A stretch of 5,470 bases of DNA from Candidatus Sulfopaludibacter sp. SbA3 (GCA_945900935.1 CAMDKT010000433.1:1-5470); one strand, 5' to 3'; shown: positions 1 through 5,470, counted from the stretch's first letter. The notes: generated by a model not told the origin, from the sequence alone. Numbers and translations: made by a program.

Positions 1-177
1 ACGCAAAAAAAAGGCCTGAAGCCGCCAGTGCTGCTGGGTGAAGCGGTTCGGATGGTCGCCAAGATCGGTGGATATCTCGGACGTAAAAACGATCCGCCTC
101 CCGGTCATCAACAGATCTGGCAGGGCTACACTGCATTGCAGTTCATGTCGTTCGGGTTCGCGCTGAAAGAGGAATAA
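1..177 (+). CDS. IS4-family (IS50/Tn5-like) transposase, C-terminal fragment
   Basis: This is the last 58 codons of an open frame that enters from the left edge and ends at TAA (175-177). The peptide contains GGYLGRKNDPPPGHQ followed by IWQGY, a signature of the C-terminal region of IS4-family DDE transposases of the IS50/Tn5 type (a GG[FY]LGRK..D..PG...[LI]W.G pattern). The DDE catalytic residues and the YREK region lie upstream of the window, so activity cannot be judged. The family catalyses cut-and-paste transposition by binding the element's terminal repeats. The gene converges tail to tail with cheX. Its stop lies 12 bp before a candidate terminal repeat, as expected for a transposase filling its element. 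The family assignment rests on this motif alone. Confidence 0.85.
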   Translation, partial: TQKKGLKPPVLLGEAVRMVAKIGGYLGRKNDPPPGHQQIWQGYTALQFMSFGFALKEE

Positions 178-189
178 TTCTTCCGCGTT

Positions 190-208
190 ACTTATGGGTC
201 AAGGGCAG
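190..208 (+). repeat. Candidate IS terminal inverted repeat (right end)
   Basis: The 19-mer ACTTATGGGTCAAGGGCAG matches the reverse complement of the Tn5/IS50 outside end (ACTTGTGTATAAGAGTCAG) at 12 of 19 positions, including the first four and last three bases. It lies 12 bp after the transposase stop, where an IS end is expected. The next nine bases (209-217, GGCTAGCGG) would be one copy of the 9-bp target duplication typical of this group. The left end needed to confirm the inverted repeat is not in the window. Confidence 0.5.
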
Positions 209-210
209 GG

Positions 211-693
211 CTAGCGGGCGGCGGAACCGCCAGCCGTTTCGACGAGTGTGACCCAGAACGGACCGTCCGGGCCTTCGAACGTCATTCGCTTGTTTCGATT
301 GGCTCCGCACACCCGAACGGAATAGTGGGAGCCCTCGACGACGGAGGGCATGGATAGACTGACGCCTCTGGGCAGAACCGCCTTCAGATTGCCGCCGATC
401 ATGTTGGCCAATTCGCCCAAGGCGTCAAAGACGTCATCATCAAATTGAATCGGTTTCGGTATTTGCATGAGCTGCGCCGTAAACGCAAAGGCCATCGAAA
501 GGGAGCATTCCAGGAGTACCGCGCCGCTCCACTCTCCTGCAAAGAAGACCGCGGAGGTGGCTCGGCCGGATTGTTCGGTGTAGGCTGAGCCCCCTGGAGC
601 GACCCTATAGTTGGTCATCGTCATTAGAACGTCCTGGACGATGCGGCAAACTTCTGTGTCGTAGGCTTCCACCTGTAGGATTGAATTGGTCAT
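211..693 (-). CDS. cheX: CheX-type CheY-P phosphatase
   Basis: This 160-aa protein has the CheC/CheX/FliY phosphatase signature. Residues 90-102 read DALGELANMIGGN, containing the E-x2-N pair (Glu94, Asn97) and the trailing GN that in this family insert into the CheY active site to speed loss of its phosphate. A glycine- and beta-rich segment follows, fitting the CheX fold. Family knowledge says CheX is a cytosolic, usually dimeric phosphatase. One ELxN motif is present, as in CheX, whereas CheC and FliY usually carry two. The open frame extends upstream to 855, but that part overlaps cheR. The ATG at 693 has a good Shine-Dalgarno and starts the plausible protein. It lies 7 bp after cheR, so the two are probably translationally coupled. 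The stop lies 2 bp from the putative IS end. A cheY gene in the same cluster supports the role. Confidence 0.85.
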   Translation of the reverse strand: MTNSILQVEAYDTEVCRIVQDVLMTMTNYRVAPGGSAYTEQSGRATSAVFFAGEWSGAVLLECSLSMAFAFTAQLMQIPKPIQFDDDVFDALGELANMIGGNLKAVLPRGVSLSMPSVVEGSHYSVRVCGANRNKRMTFEGPDGPFWVTLVETAGGSAAR

Positions 694-697
694 ACTT

Positions 698-702
698 TCC
701 TC
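698..702 (-). promoter_or_regulatory. cheX ribosome binding site overlapping the cheR stop
   Basis: On the minus strand the sequence TGAGGAAAGT precedes the cheX ATG. The cheR stop TGA (701-703) shares bases with the GAGGA Shine-Dalgarno, which lies 4 nt from the start. This fixes the cheX start at 693 and suggests that ribosomes finishing cheR re-initiate on cheX. Confidence 0.7.
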
Positions 703-1549
703 AAGGAACTTGATAAAAGGACGCCGAACCGTGCACGACGCGGCCATAAGTCGGATCCAGATTGATCGTCGTCTCGGCGGCGCCCAGGGCAAGCAAACCT
801 TTGCTGGTAATGGTGGTGCGCAGTTCGCCCAGAATCTTTTTCTTTGTCTCGACATCGAAGTAGATCAACACGTTCCGGCAAAGTACGAGGTCAAATGGGC
901 CGAGAGAACGCATCGAGGAACGCAAATCGAATCGCTGAAACGAGACCATCGACCTCAGGTTGTCATTGATCTGCCAATCCAGCCCGGCGCGAGTAAAGTG
1001 CTTGACAAGGTATTTTGCCGGCAAACCCCGGTTTACTTCGATCTGCAAATATCGCCCCGCAGCCGCCCGGTCCAGGATTTTCTGATTGAGATCGGTGCCC
1101 ATTATCTGGACGCGCCAGCCTTCGAGTTTCATTTCGTGGAGGATCATCGCGATACTGTAGGCCTCCTGGCCGCTGGAGGCGGCGGCCGACCAAATGTTGA
1201 TCCGCCTTGTGTCGCGTTTGGAGCTGACGAGTTCCGGCAAGATAATTTTCTGAAGCGCATCGAATAGAGCGAGGTCCCGAAAGAACAAGGTTTCGTTGGT
1301 GGTCATCGACTCGACGACGCGACTCTTGAGCGGCAATGGGGCGGTGGCGCGCAGAAGACTGCAAAGATCGTTCAACGTCGATAGATTTTCCTGTTTGACG
1401 ATCGGCAGAAGCCGGGATTCCAAGAGGTAGTTTTTCCCAGCGTCGATGACAATCCCGGATTCCTGATAGATGTAGCGTTGGAGGAATGCATAATTATCCG
1501 TCGTAATCGATGACTGCTCGGTTAGTTTCTCAGCTAAGAGTGTTTGCAT
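701..1549 (-). CDS. cheR: Chemotaxis protein methyltransferase CheR
   Basis: This 282-aa protein is an S-adenosylmethionine-dependent methyltransferase that adds methyl groups to receptor glutamates during adaptation, acting in the cytoplasm at receptor arrays. The N-terminal helical CheR domain spans about residues 15-75. It is followed by TTNETLFFRD (83-92) with the conserved Arg. The SAM-binding motif is IWSAAASSGQEAYSIAM (119-135), then GTDLNQKIL (151-159) and the typical FDLVLCRNVLIYFD (219-232). The usual AACSTGQE reads AAASSGQE here, a mild variation. Length is normal and no TPR or other extension is present. The ATG at 1549 has only a weak GAGAG upstream. It lies 103 bp after cheB, and the gene ends 7 bp before cheX. 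Identification is secure. Confidence 0.96.
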   Translation of the reverse strand: MQTLLAEKLTEQSSITTDNYAFLQRYIYQESGIVIDAGKNYLLESRLLPIVKQENLSTLNDLCSLLRATAPLPLKSRVVESMTTNETLFFRDLALFDALQKIILPELVSSKRDTRRINIWSAAASSGQEAYSIAMILHEMKLEGWRVQIMGTDLNQKILDRAAAGRYLQIEVNRGLPAKYLVKHFTRAGLDWQINDNLRSMVSFQRFDLRSSMRSLGPFDLVLCRNVLIYFDVETKKKILGELRTTITSKGLLALGAAETTINLDPTYGRVVHGSASFYQVP

Positions 1550-1582
1550 TTGGCTCTCTGAACGGATGTTTTCCGACTTTGT

Positions 1583-1611
1583 CTTATGGAATGTCGATTC
1601 TGAGTTCTCAA
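1583..1611 (-). promoter_or_regulatory. Candidate sigma70-type promoter for cheR-cheX
   Basis: In the 103-bp cheB-cheR gap, the minus strand carries TTGAGA (1606-1611; 5 of 6 to TTGACA), a 17-bp spacer and CATAAG (1583-1588; 4 of 6 to TATAAT). The -10 box lies about 33 bp before the cheR ATG. The gap is more AT-rich than its surroundings. This is pattern matching only and such matches occur by chance, so it is a weak call. Confidence 0.3.
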
Positions 1612-1652
1612 GAGTTCCTACTTCTGGATTTCGCTATTCAATCCGGCACCGG

Positions 1653-2789
1653 CTACAAATGCCGAATGATCTCCGGGGCGACGGCCTTCAAATCACAAAC
1701 AGTATCCGCGTAACCTGCTCGAACGACAAATCCCGGCATTCCCCAAACAACACTGCTGGGCTCATCCTGGGCAATCACGTACCCGCCCAACCCGCGGAGA
1801 CGTTCGACGCCGTGAAGCCCGTCCTGCCCCATGCCGGTCAATATTACCGAGATAGTCGCCCCACCGTACACCTGGCCAACGGAACGGAACAGGACATCTA
1901 CGGCGGGCCGGCAGGAGTTCTCCATTGGATCCTGGTTCGTTTGTAAGACGACGTTGCCGCCACGACGGACAACGCACATATGAAAGTCGCCCGGGGCGAT
2001 ATAGACACACCCCGGCGATGCTACCATGCCATCCTGGGCCTCAACGACTTTCACCTTGCTATAAGACTGCAGGCGTTCAGCTAAGAGGCGTGTAAACATC
2101 GGCGGCATATGCTGAACGACGAAAACCGGAAGCGGGAAGTCCTTCGGAAGAGCCGGAATGACTTCGGCCAGCGCGTTAGGTCCACCTGTCGAAACGCCAA
2201 TGGCAATCGCTTTCGGGCGAACAGATTGGGGACGGAAGGTGAACGTGAGGTTGTCTGTTCGGACGGCGGTCTTTGTCGCGAAATCCTGAGGGTAAGCGGC
2301 GCGTTGCACTGTGTGGAAACCACTTCCAGACGCCATTTTCGGCCCGAGTGATCGAGACTCGCGGAAAAACTGCTTTATCTTAGGCACGAGCTGACTTTGG
2401 AAAGCCTCCAGGGCTCTAGCCTCGCTGGCGTTCTTAGTGAGATAGTCGTCGGCACCGGCGGAGAGCGCTTCAAGGGTGATCCCGGCTCCGCGCTCAGTCA
2501 ACGCGCTACACATCAACACCCTGATTCGAGGGAACTGCCGCTTGATTTCGCGTAGAGTGGCGATCCCGTCCATCTCCGGCATTTCGATATCAAGGGTTAC
2601 GACATCGGGACTCAACTGCAAACATCGCTGAAGGGCGATATTTCCGTTGGATGCGGTGCCGACGACTTCGATTTCCGCGTCATCACGGAGCGCATCCGAT
2701 AGAATCTTTCGCATTACGACGGAATCATCAACAATTAACACACGAATACGCGGCGATAATGTCGGTGTCGGATTTTGTGGGTTCAACAT
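1653..2789 (-). CDS. cheB: Chemotaxis response regulator protein-glutamate methylesterase CheB
   Basis: This 378-aa protein is a two-domain CheB, which removes methyl groups from (or deamidates) receptor glutamates or glutamines when phosphorylated by CheA. The receiver domain (about 15-140) shows Asp21/Asp22 in IVDDSVVMRKIL, the phospho-acceptor Asp67 in TLDIEMPEMDG, Ser96 and Lys119. In the last motif the usual KP is KN (LTKNAS), a common CheB variation. A linker of about 50 residues leads to the C-terminal esterase. Its catalytic triad is visible: Ser200 in GVSTGGPNAL, His227 in VVQHMPPMFT and Asp323 in ILTGMGQDGLHG. Length is slightly above the usual 350-360 owing to a short proline-rich N-terminal tail and the linker. 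The ATG at 2789 has a poor Shine-Dalgarno. The frame is open upstream to the cheY stop, but no ATG, GTG or TTG start occurs there. Confidence 0.97.
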   Translation of the reverse strand: MLNPQNPTPTLSPRIRVLIVDDSVVMRKILSDALRDDAEIEVVGTASNGNIALQRCLQLSPDVVTLDIEMPEMDGIATLREIKRQFPRIRVLMCSALTERGAGITLEALSAGADDYLTKNASEARALEAFQSQLVPKIKQFFRESRSLGPKMASGSGFHTVQRAAYPQDFATKTAVRTDNLTFTFRPQSVRPKAIAIGVSTGGPNALAEVIPALPKDFPLPVFVVQHMPPMFTRLLAERLQSYSKVKVVEAQDGMVASPGCVYIAPGDFHMCVVRRGGNVVLQTNQDPMENSCRPAVDVLFRSVGQVYGGATISVILTGMGQDGLHGVERLRGLGGYVIAQDEPSSVVWGMPGFVVRAGYADTVCDLKAVAPEIIRHL

Positions 2790-2866
2790 CTTGTTGACAT
2801 CTCGAATTTGGGCAATCGGGCGAGCGGGCAGATATCCATGGCCGCGTACACGGGCACGGAACGGAT

Positions 2867-2881
2867 GGCTCGGCTCGGCTC
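2867..2881 (-). repeat. Short tandem repeat, three GGCTC units, just after cheY
   Basis: Three exact copies of a 5-mer (GAGCC on the coding strand) lie directly behind the cheY stop codon in the 93-bp cheY-cheB gap. The repeat is visible in the sequence. It is short enough to be chance or slippage, and no function is implied. No hairpin with a T tract was seen in this gap. Confidence 0.5.
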
Positions 2882-2882
2882 G

Positions 2883-3257
2883 CTATTGGAGGACTCCAAG
2901 CAATCGCAACTTGTCGGCGATAACCTCATCGGTGAACGGCTTCATGACGTATTCGTTAGCCCCGGCTTCGAGTGCAAGATACATTTGCTCGATCTCGGTT
3001 TCGGTTGTCACCATCATTAGCGGCACGGCGCTGTACTTGGGGTCCGCTCGAATTGCCTTTACGAAATCCAGACCGTTCATCTCGGGCATGTTCCAGTCGA
3101 CGAGGATCACGGAGAGGTCTAAGCTCTGTGCCCCGATCATATCCAGTGCCTCTCGTCCGTTGGCTGCTGAACAGACCTCATATCCGAATCGGTTCAGCGT
3201 TCGGCCGAGGATCATGCGGATTGCTCTTGAATCATCAATTACTAACGCTGTACCCAT
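2883..3257 (-). CDS. cheY: CheY-type single-domain response regulator
   Basis: This stand-alone receiver domain has 124 aa from the chosen start. It shows Asp8/Asp9 in VIDDSRAIRMIL, the phospho-acceptor Asp54 in VDWNMPEMNG, Thr84 in MVTTE, Tyr103 and Lys106 in EYVMKPF, so it has the full set needed to accept phosphate from CheA and switch conformation. There is no output domain. An upstream in-frame ATG at 3269 would add MVNR but lacks a Shine-Dalgarno. The ATG at 3257 has GGTGA 5 nt upstream and gives the typical M-x-x-ALVIDDS beginning. It sits between the hemA-like gene and cheB, and the cheX phosphatase in the same cluster is its likely partner. CheY is favoured over a generic receiver by context and the DWNMP motif, although regulation of an output other than the flagellar motor cannot be excluded. 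Confidence 0.93.
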   Translation of the reverse strand: MGTALVIDDSRAIRMILGRTLNRFGYEVCSAANGREALDMIGAQSLDLSVILVDWNMPEMNGLDFVKAIRADPKYSAVPLMMVTTETEIEQMYLALEAGANEYVMKPFTDEVIADKLRLLGVLQ

Positions 3258-4611
3258 ACGGTTCACCATTCTTAAGGGGATGTTGCGGACGTCCTAGTCC
3301 GTCTATTGGTCTTATCGGCAGGCGCCGCGCAGACCGGAATATTTCATTGGTCGATCGCCAGCATCCGGGGAGGAGCCGCGGATGCCGAACCGAAAGCCGT
3401 TTCAAGCGTCCTGTGCAGTGCCACGCGAAGTTGCCGCACGGCAACGGGCTGCGGGACCGCCATTTTGCTAGAACCGTTTCAAGCGAGGCATACATTTCTG
3501 CGCGAATGGGACGAAGGGGCCATTGGTCCCACCAGGTTTCAAACCGCGCCGACTCCTCGGCGACGATGTGCTCAGCCCGAGCAAGCGCGTCCTTGCGGAT
3601 ACGGGTTCGTTCTCTCATCTGCTGATGCAACTGGTCAAGAAAAATGGCTTGCAGGCCATCCCGTTGTGCCAATACCGGATCCAGATTTCGAGGAACCCCG
3701 AGATCCAACACGAGCAACGGCTCCACTCGCTCCGCCAGCAGCGGCGACAACATCCGTTCGCTGAGGAGAGGAACGCGTCCGCGGCAGGCACCGACAACAG
3801 CGTCGACATGGGCCAGTAATTTTACCGATTCCTGAGCCGAACGGGAGGGTATCCCGAACCTGGCGGAGAAACGGGTTGCCTTTTGCTTGTCGCGGGCCCA
3901 AACACCGGCGATTGTAATCGCCGGGACTGCGGCCTCCGCTCGGCCTGGAAGTCCGGAGCGTGTTCCGGAGCGCAAAAGGTGGGTGGCAACCCCCTCTGCC
4001 ATGGTGCCGGCGCCGAGCAGGAGGACCTGCACGGATTTCGGATGCCGGGCTGGTAACGGCGCGAGCCGCCTCAGATTCCGAAGTACCGCCGACCCAATCC
4101 CTGAGTTGCCGTCCGCCAATCCAGTTTCCCGTCGAACGCGTTTGGCCGAACGCAGGGCGCACGCCACGAGGTGTTCCAGCACCGGACCGAGGGTCCCTGC
4201 ATACCGGGCCGCTCTGGCCGCGCCGGCCACTTGGTTGGCAATCTGGGTGTCGCCGGGGACTTCCGAACGCAAGGCCGAGGCGACCGCGAAGAGATGGGCC
4301 GCTACCTCGGCGTCTTGGAGGTGGTATCGCAGGCACAGATCATGCATAGCCCGTGCCTGTGGACGATATGACCGGATGGGCTCAAGTGGGTAAGAATCCA
4401 GCTTCCCCTCGGTCACCAGATAAACCTCGGTCCGGTTGCAAGTGCTAATCAGCATGACCTCGCGAACATGACCGCCGTGCTGAGACATCCGGCCAGGCGC
4501 GAGGAACATCGGCAGGACTTCGTAGAGTTCCGCCTCACTGAAGGCGAGTTCCTCACGGACGTCGAGGGGAGCCCGTGAGTTATCGATACCGTAGACGTGG
4601 ATGGTCGGCAT
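3235..4611 (-). CDS. hemA: Glutamyl-tRNA reductase-like protein with probable C-terminal frameshift
   Basis: Glutamyl-tRNA reductase uses NADPH to convert glutamyl-tRNA to glutamate-1-semialdehyde, the first step of the C5 tetrapyrrole pathway. The frame as read is 458 aa. Visible motifs are RAPLDVREELAF (13-24), STCNRTE (56-62) with the catalytic Cys58, His106 in AAHLFAVAS, SAKRVRRET (155-163), the NADPH loop GAGTM (200-204) and DLGVPRNLDP (303-312), then an R-rich helix. Deviations are the NHKTAP-type motif (here DNSRAP), SGLDS (here SALRS) and GEPQI (here GDTQI). After about residue 383 the frame becomes rich in Cys, Trp, His and Arg, has no family resemblance, and overlaps cheY by 23 nt. 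The neighbouring frame gives a credible helical tail ending at 3344, for about 422 aa, the family norm. The ATG at 4611 lacks a clear Shine-Dalgarno, but no better start is seen. The family call is firm; its function as a working GluTR is uncertain. Confidence 0.85.
   Translation of the reverse strand: MPTIHVYGIDNSRAPLDVREELAFSEAELYEVLPMFLAPGRMSQHGGHVREVMLISTCNRTEVYLVTEGKLDSYPLEPIRSYRPQARAMHDLCLRYHLQDAEVAAHLFAVASALRSEVPGDTQIANQVAGAARAARYAGTLGPVLEHLVACALRSAKRVRRETGLADGNSGIGSAVLRNLRRLAPLPARHPKSVQVLLLGAGTMAEGVATHLLRSGTRSGLPGRAEAAVPAITIAGVWARDKQKATRFSARFGIPSRSAQESVKLLAHVDAVVGACRGRVPLLSERMLSPLLAERVEPLLVLDLGVPRNLDPVLAQRDGLQAIFLDQLHQQMRERTRIRKDALARAEHIVAEESARFETWWDQWPLRPIRAEMYASLETVLAKWRSRSPLPCGNFAWHCTGRLKRLSVRHPRLLPGCWRSTNEIFRSARRLPIRPIDGLGRPQHPLKNGEPYGYSVSN
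3263..3267 (-). promoter_or_regulatory. cheY ribosome binding site deciding the start
   Basis: On the minus strand GGTGA lies 5 nt before the ATG at 3257, while the upstream ATG at 3269 is preceded by a C-rich stretch (ATCCCCTTAAGA) with no Shine-Dalgarno. This supports the shorter CheY. Confidence 0.5.
3344..3463 (-). other. Shifted-frame continuation of the hemA-like gene (likely true C-terminus)
   Basis: Starting at the AAAA run (3463-3466), the frame one step away from the main hemA frame stays open for 39 residues to TGA at 3344-3346. It reads MAVPQPVAVRQLRVALHR and continues LETAF, an amphipathic helix of the kind expected in the C-terminal dimerisation domain of glutamyl-tRNA reductase. 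The same frame is closed by a TGA at about 3480 just upstream, so any shift must lie between there and roughly codon 390. One base added at the A run joins the two parts into about 422 aa. The segment also begins with its own ATG, so a separate small ORF is a less likely alternative. Confidence 0.6.
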
Positions 4612-4625
4612 GAGGATTCAGGTAG

Positions 4626-4651
4626 ACAGAGGTCTGCCAGCAGGCCTCTGT
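4626..4651. other. Inverted repeat in the receptor-hemA gap
   Basis: The 7-bp arms ACAGAGG and CCTCTGT enclose a further CTG/CAG pairing around a 4-nt CCAG loop. In plus-strand RNA the one imperfect position is a U-G pair and the stem is followed by GUGUUUUG. In minus-strand RNA, the direction of the genes, it is an A-C mismatch and no U run follows. The stem ends about 14 nt before the hemA ATG, so it could affect hemA translation or be an mRNA processing site. It is not a convincing intrinsic terminator for the receptor gene. Confidence 0.5.
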
Positions 4652-4677
4652 GTTTTGCAGTGTATTTGTGCAGTATC

Positions 4678-5470
4678 CTAAATCTTGAACCGAGAGACGA
4701 GCGCTTGCAGTGCGTTCGCCATACGACTGAGCTCCATGGCCGCCTTCTGGGTGTCGCTTGCGCCACTGGTCGTACTCTCCGCCGCAGTAGCCACACCTGT
4801 GATGTTTCGGGCGATTTCTCCGCTGCCCTTAGCGGCTTCGTTGACGTTTCGACCGATCTCGTTGGTTGTGGCAGTCTGCTCCTCAACCGCGGAGGCGATC
4901 GTGTTGGAGATGTCGTTGATCTGGTTGATGATGGCGCTGATATCGCCGATGGCCTTGACCGCGGCTTTGGTGTTGCCTTGGATGGCCTCGATCTTCTGGC
5001 CGATTTCCTCGGTGGCTTTGGCCGTTTCCTTTGCCAGCTCCTTCACTTCCTTCGCCACAACCGCGAAACCCTTTCCGGCTTCGCCGGCCCGGGCCGCTTC
5101 GATGGTCGCATTCAACGCGAGGAGGTTCGTTTGCTGCGCAATGGAGGTGATGACCTTGATTACCTTGCCGATTTCCAGACTCGACTCCCCAAGTTTGAGG
5201 ATAGTCTGGTTGGTCGATTCGGCGACCGACACGGCAGCCTTGGCGACACGAGCGCTCTCGTTGGCGCTCTTGGAGATTTCGCGGATGGAGGCCAGCATCT
5301 CTTCGCTTCCGGTGGCGACCACCGACACGTTTTTCGATACCTGTTCCGAGGCCGCCGAGACAACGTTGGCCTGGGAAGCGGTCTCTTCCGCATTACCGGC
5401 CAACTGCTGGCTGATCGCGGTCAATTCTTCGGAGGAACTTGCCAACGCCTGTGCGTTCCGCGTCATCTCC
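4678..5470 (-). CDS. Methyl-accepting chemotaxis protein, C-terminal signalling part (5' truncated)
   Basis: The frame is open through the right edge, so about 264 residues of the C-terminus are seen and the ligand-binding, membrane and HAMP parts are missing. It is a long alanine-, serine- and glutamate-rich coiled coil. The highly conserved hairpin tip that binds CheA and CheW is clear: IAQQTNLLALNATIEAARAG, then GKGFAVVAKEVKELA (about 109-145 counted from the Met at 5466). Glu-Glu pairs such as SSEEL, AEETA, SEEML and VEEQT are possible CheR/CheB methylation sites. About 137 residues follow the tip, which would fit a receptor with roughly 20 heptads per arm (40H-like), though the class is tentative. 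The protein ends LVSRFKI with no NWETF-type CheR-binding pentapeptide. It is the first gene of this run in the window and lies 66 bp before hemA. Confidence 0.95.
   Translation of the reverse strand, partial: EMTRNAQALASSSEELTAISQQLAGNAEETASQANVVSAASEQVSKNVSVVATGSEEMLASIREISKSANESARVAKAAVSVAESTNQTILKLGESSLEIGKVIKVITSIAQQTNLLALNATIEAARAGEAGKGFAVVAKEVKELAKETAKATEEIGQKIEAIQGNTKAAVKAIGDISAIINQINDISNTIASAVEEQTATTNEIGRNVNEAAKGSGEIARNITGVATAAESTTSGASDTQKAAMELSRMANALQALVSRFKI

Larger units (their letters stand above)
1..208 (+). mobile_element. Right end of an IS4-family insertion sequence (partial)
   Basis: The transposase tail and a following 19-bp end resembling the Tn5/IS50 outside end define the right-hand end of an insertion sequence. 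Its left part is outside the window. The inferred boundary at 208 is 2 bp before the stop codon of the converging cheX gene. The element therefore sits immediately downstream of the chemotaxis genes and would replace or displace their original 3' region. The boundary is inferred by similarity to IS50 ends and could be off by a few bases. Confidence 0.65.

Noticed and set aside
694..855. N-terminal extension of the cheX frame to 214 aa
   Set aside because: It lies inside cheR in another frame, is rich in Arg, Pro and Trp, and the start at 693 has a clear Shine-Dalgarno.
686..1267. 193-codon open frame on the plus strand
   Set aside because: It is antisense to cheR, has no recognisable domain, and cheR is unmistakable.
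2647..3297. 216-codon plus-strand frame across cheB, the gap and cheY
   Set aside because: It is antisense to two certain genes and has no recognisable features.
3275..3310. Small CGGAC/GTCCG inverted repeat before cheY
   Set aside because: It has only 5 bp of stem with a 6-nt loop and no U run, which is within chance expectation.
3235..3460. Last ~75 residues of the 458-aa hemA frame as a novel C-terminal extension
   Set aside because: The composition looks like a shadow frame, it overlaps cheY, and the adjacent frame gives a better tail. It is kept within the CDS coordinates only because that is the uninterrupted frame.
3306..4393. Several long open frames opposite or beside hemA on both strands (for example 3635-4336 minus, 3887-4393 plus)
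   Set aside because: Their composition is Arg-, Pro- and Ser-rich, as expected of shadow frames of a GC-rich gene, and the hemA motifs fix the true frame.
4626..4651. Rho-independent terminator for the receptor gene
   Set aside because: In the receptor's direction the stem has a mismatch and is followed by CTACCTGAATCC, with no U run.

Overview
This window holds a run of minus-strand chemotaxis genes, entered from the right, that ends against the tip of an insertion sequence at the left edge. Read in transcription order (high to low coordinates), it contains the signalling half of a methyl-accepting chemotaxis protein (cut by the window edge), a glutamyl-tRNA reductase-like gene (hemA), cheY, cheB, cheR and a cheX-type CheY-P phosphatase. 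Only the last 58 codons of an IS4-family (IS50/Tn5-like) transposase lie on the plus strand. They are followed by a probable 19-bp IS terminal repeat that stops 2 bp short of the cheX stop codon.

The organism is a GC-moderate Gram-negative-type bacterium. The pairing of a CheX-type phosphatase (not CheZ) with this compact CheY/CheB/CheR set, plus the style of the transposase tail, suggests Acidobacteriota or a similar deep-branching phylum such as Nitrospirota. That is a low-confidence impression and the sequence gives no taxonomic marker. cheA and cheW are not in the window and may lie beyond the right edge.

Functionally, the receptor would control a CheA kinase outside the window. CheY carries the phosphoryl signal to the motor or another output. 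CheX would remove phosphate from CheY. CheR adds and CheB removes methyl groups on receptor glutamates for adaptation. Spacing is tight between cheR and cheX, where the cheX Shine-Dalgarno overlaps the cheR stop. It is looser (about 70-105 bp) at the other junctions. A candidate internal promoter lies before cheR.

The oddest part is the hemA-like gene between the receptor and cheY. Haem-pathway genes do not normally sit there. The protein deviates at usually conserved glutamate-site motifs. Its C-terminal reading frame also looks broken: after about codon 383 the annotated frame turns into low-plausibility sequence that runs into cheY, while a neighbouring frame gives a helix-like C-terminus and a normal family length of about 422 aa. 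This is either a sequencing error, a recent frameshift in a diverged paralogue, or a recoding event. No stretch over 300 bp lacks a gene, and I saw no tRNA, rRNA or CRISPR array.
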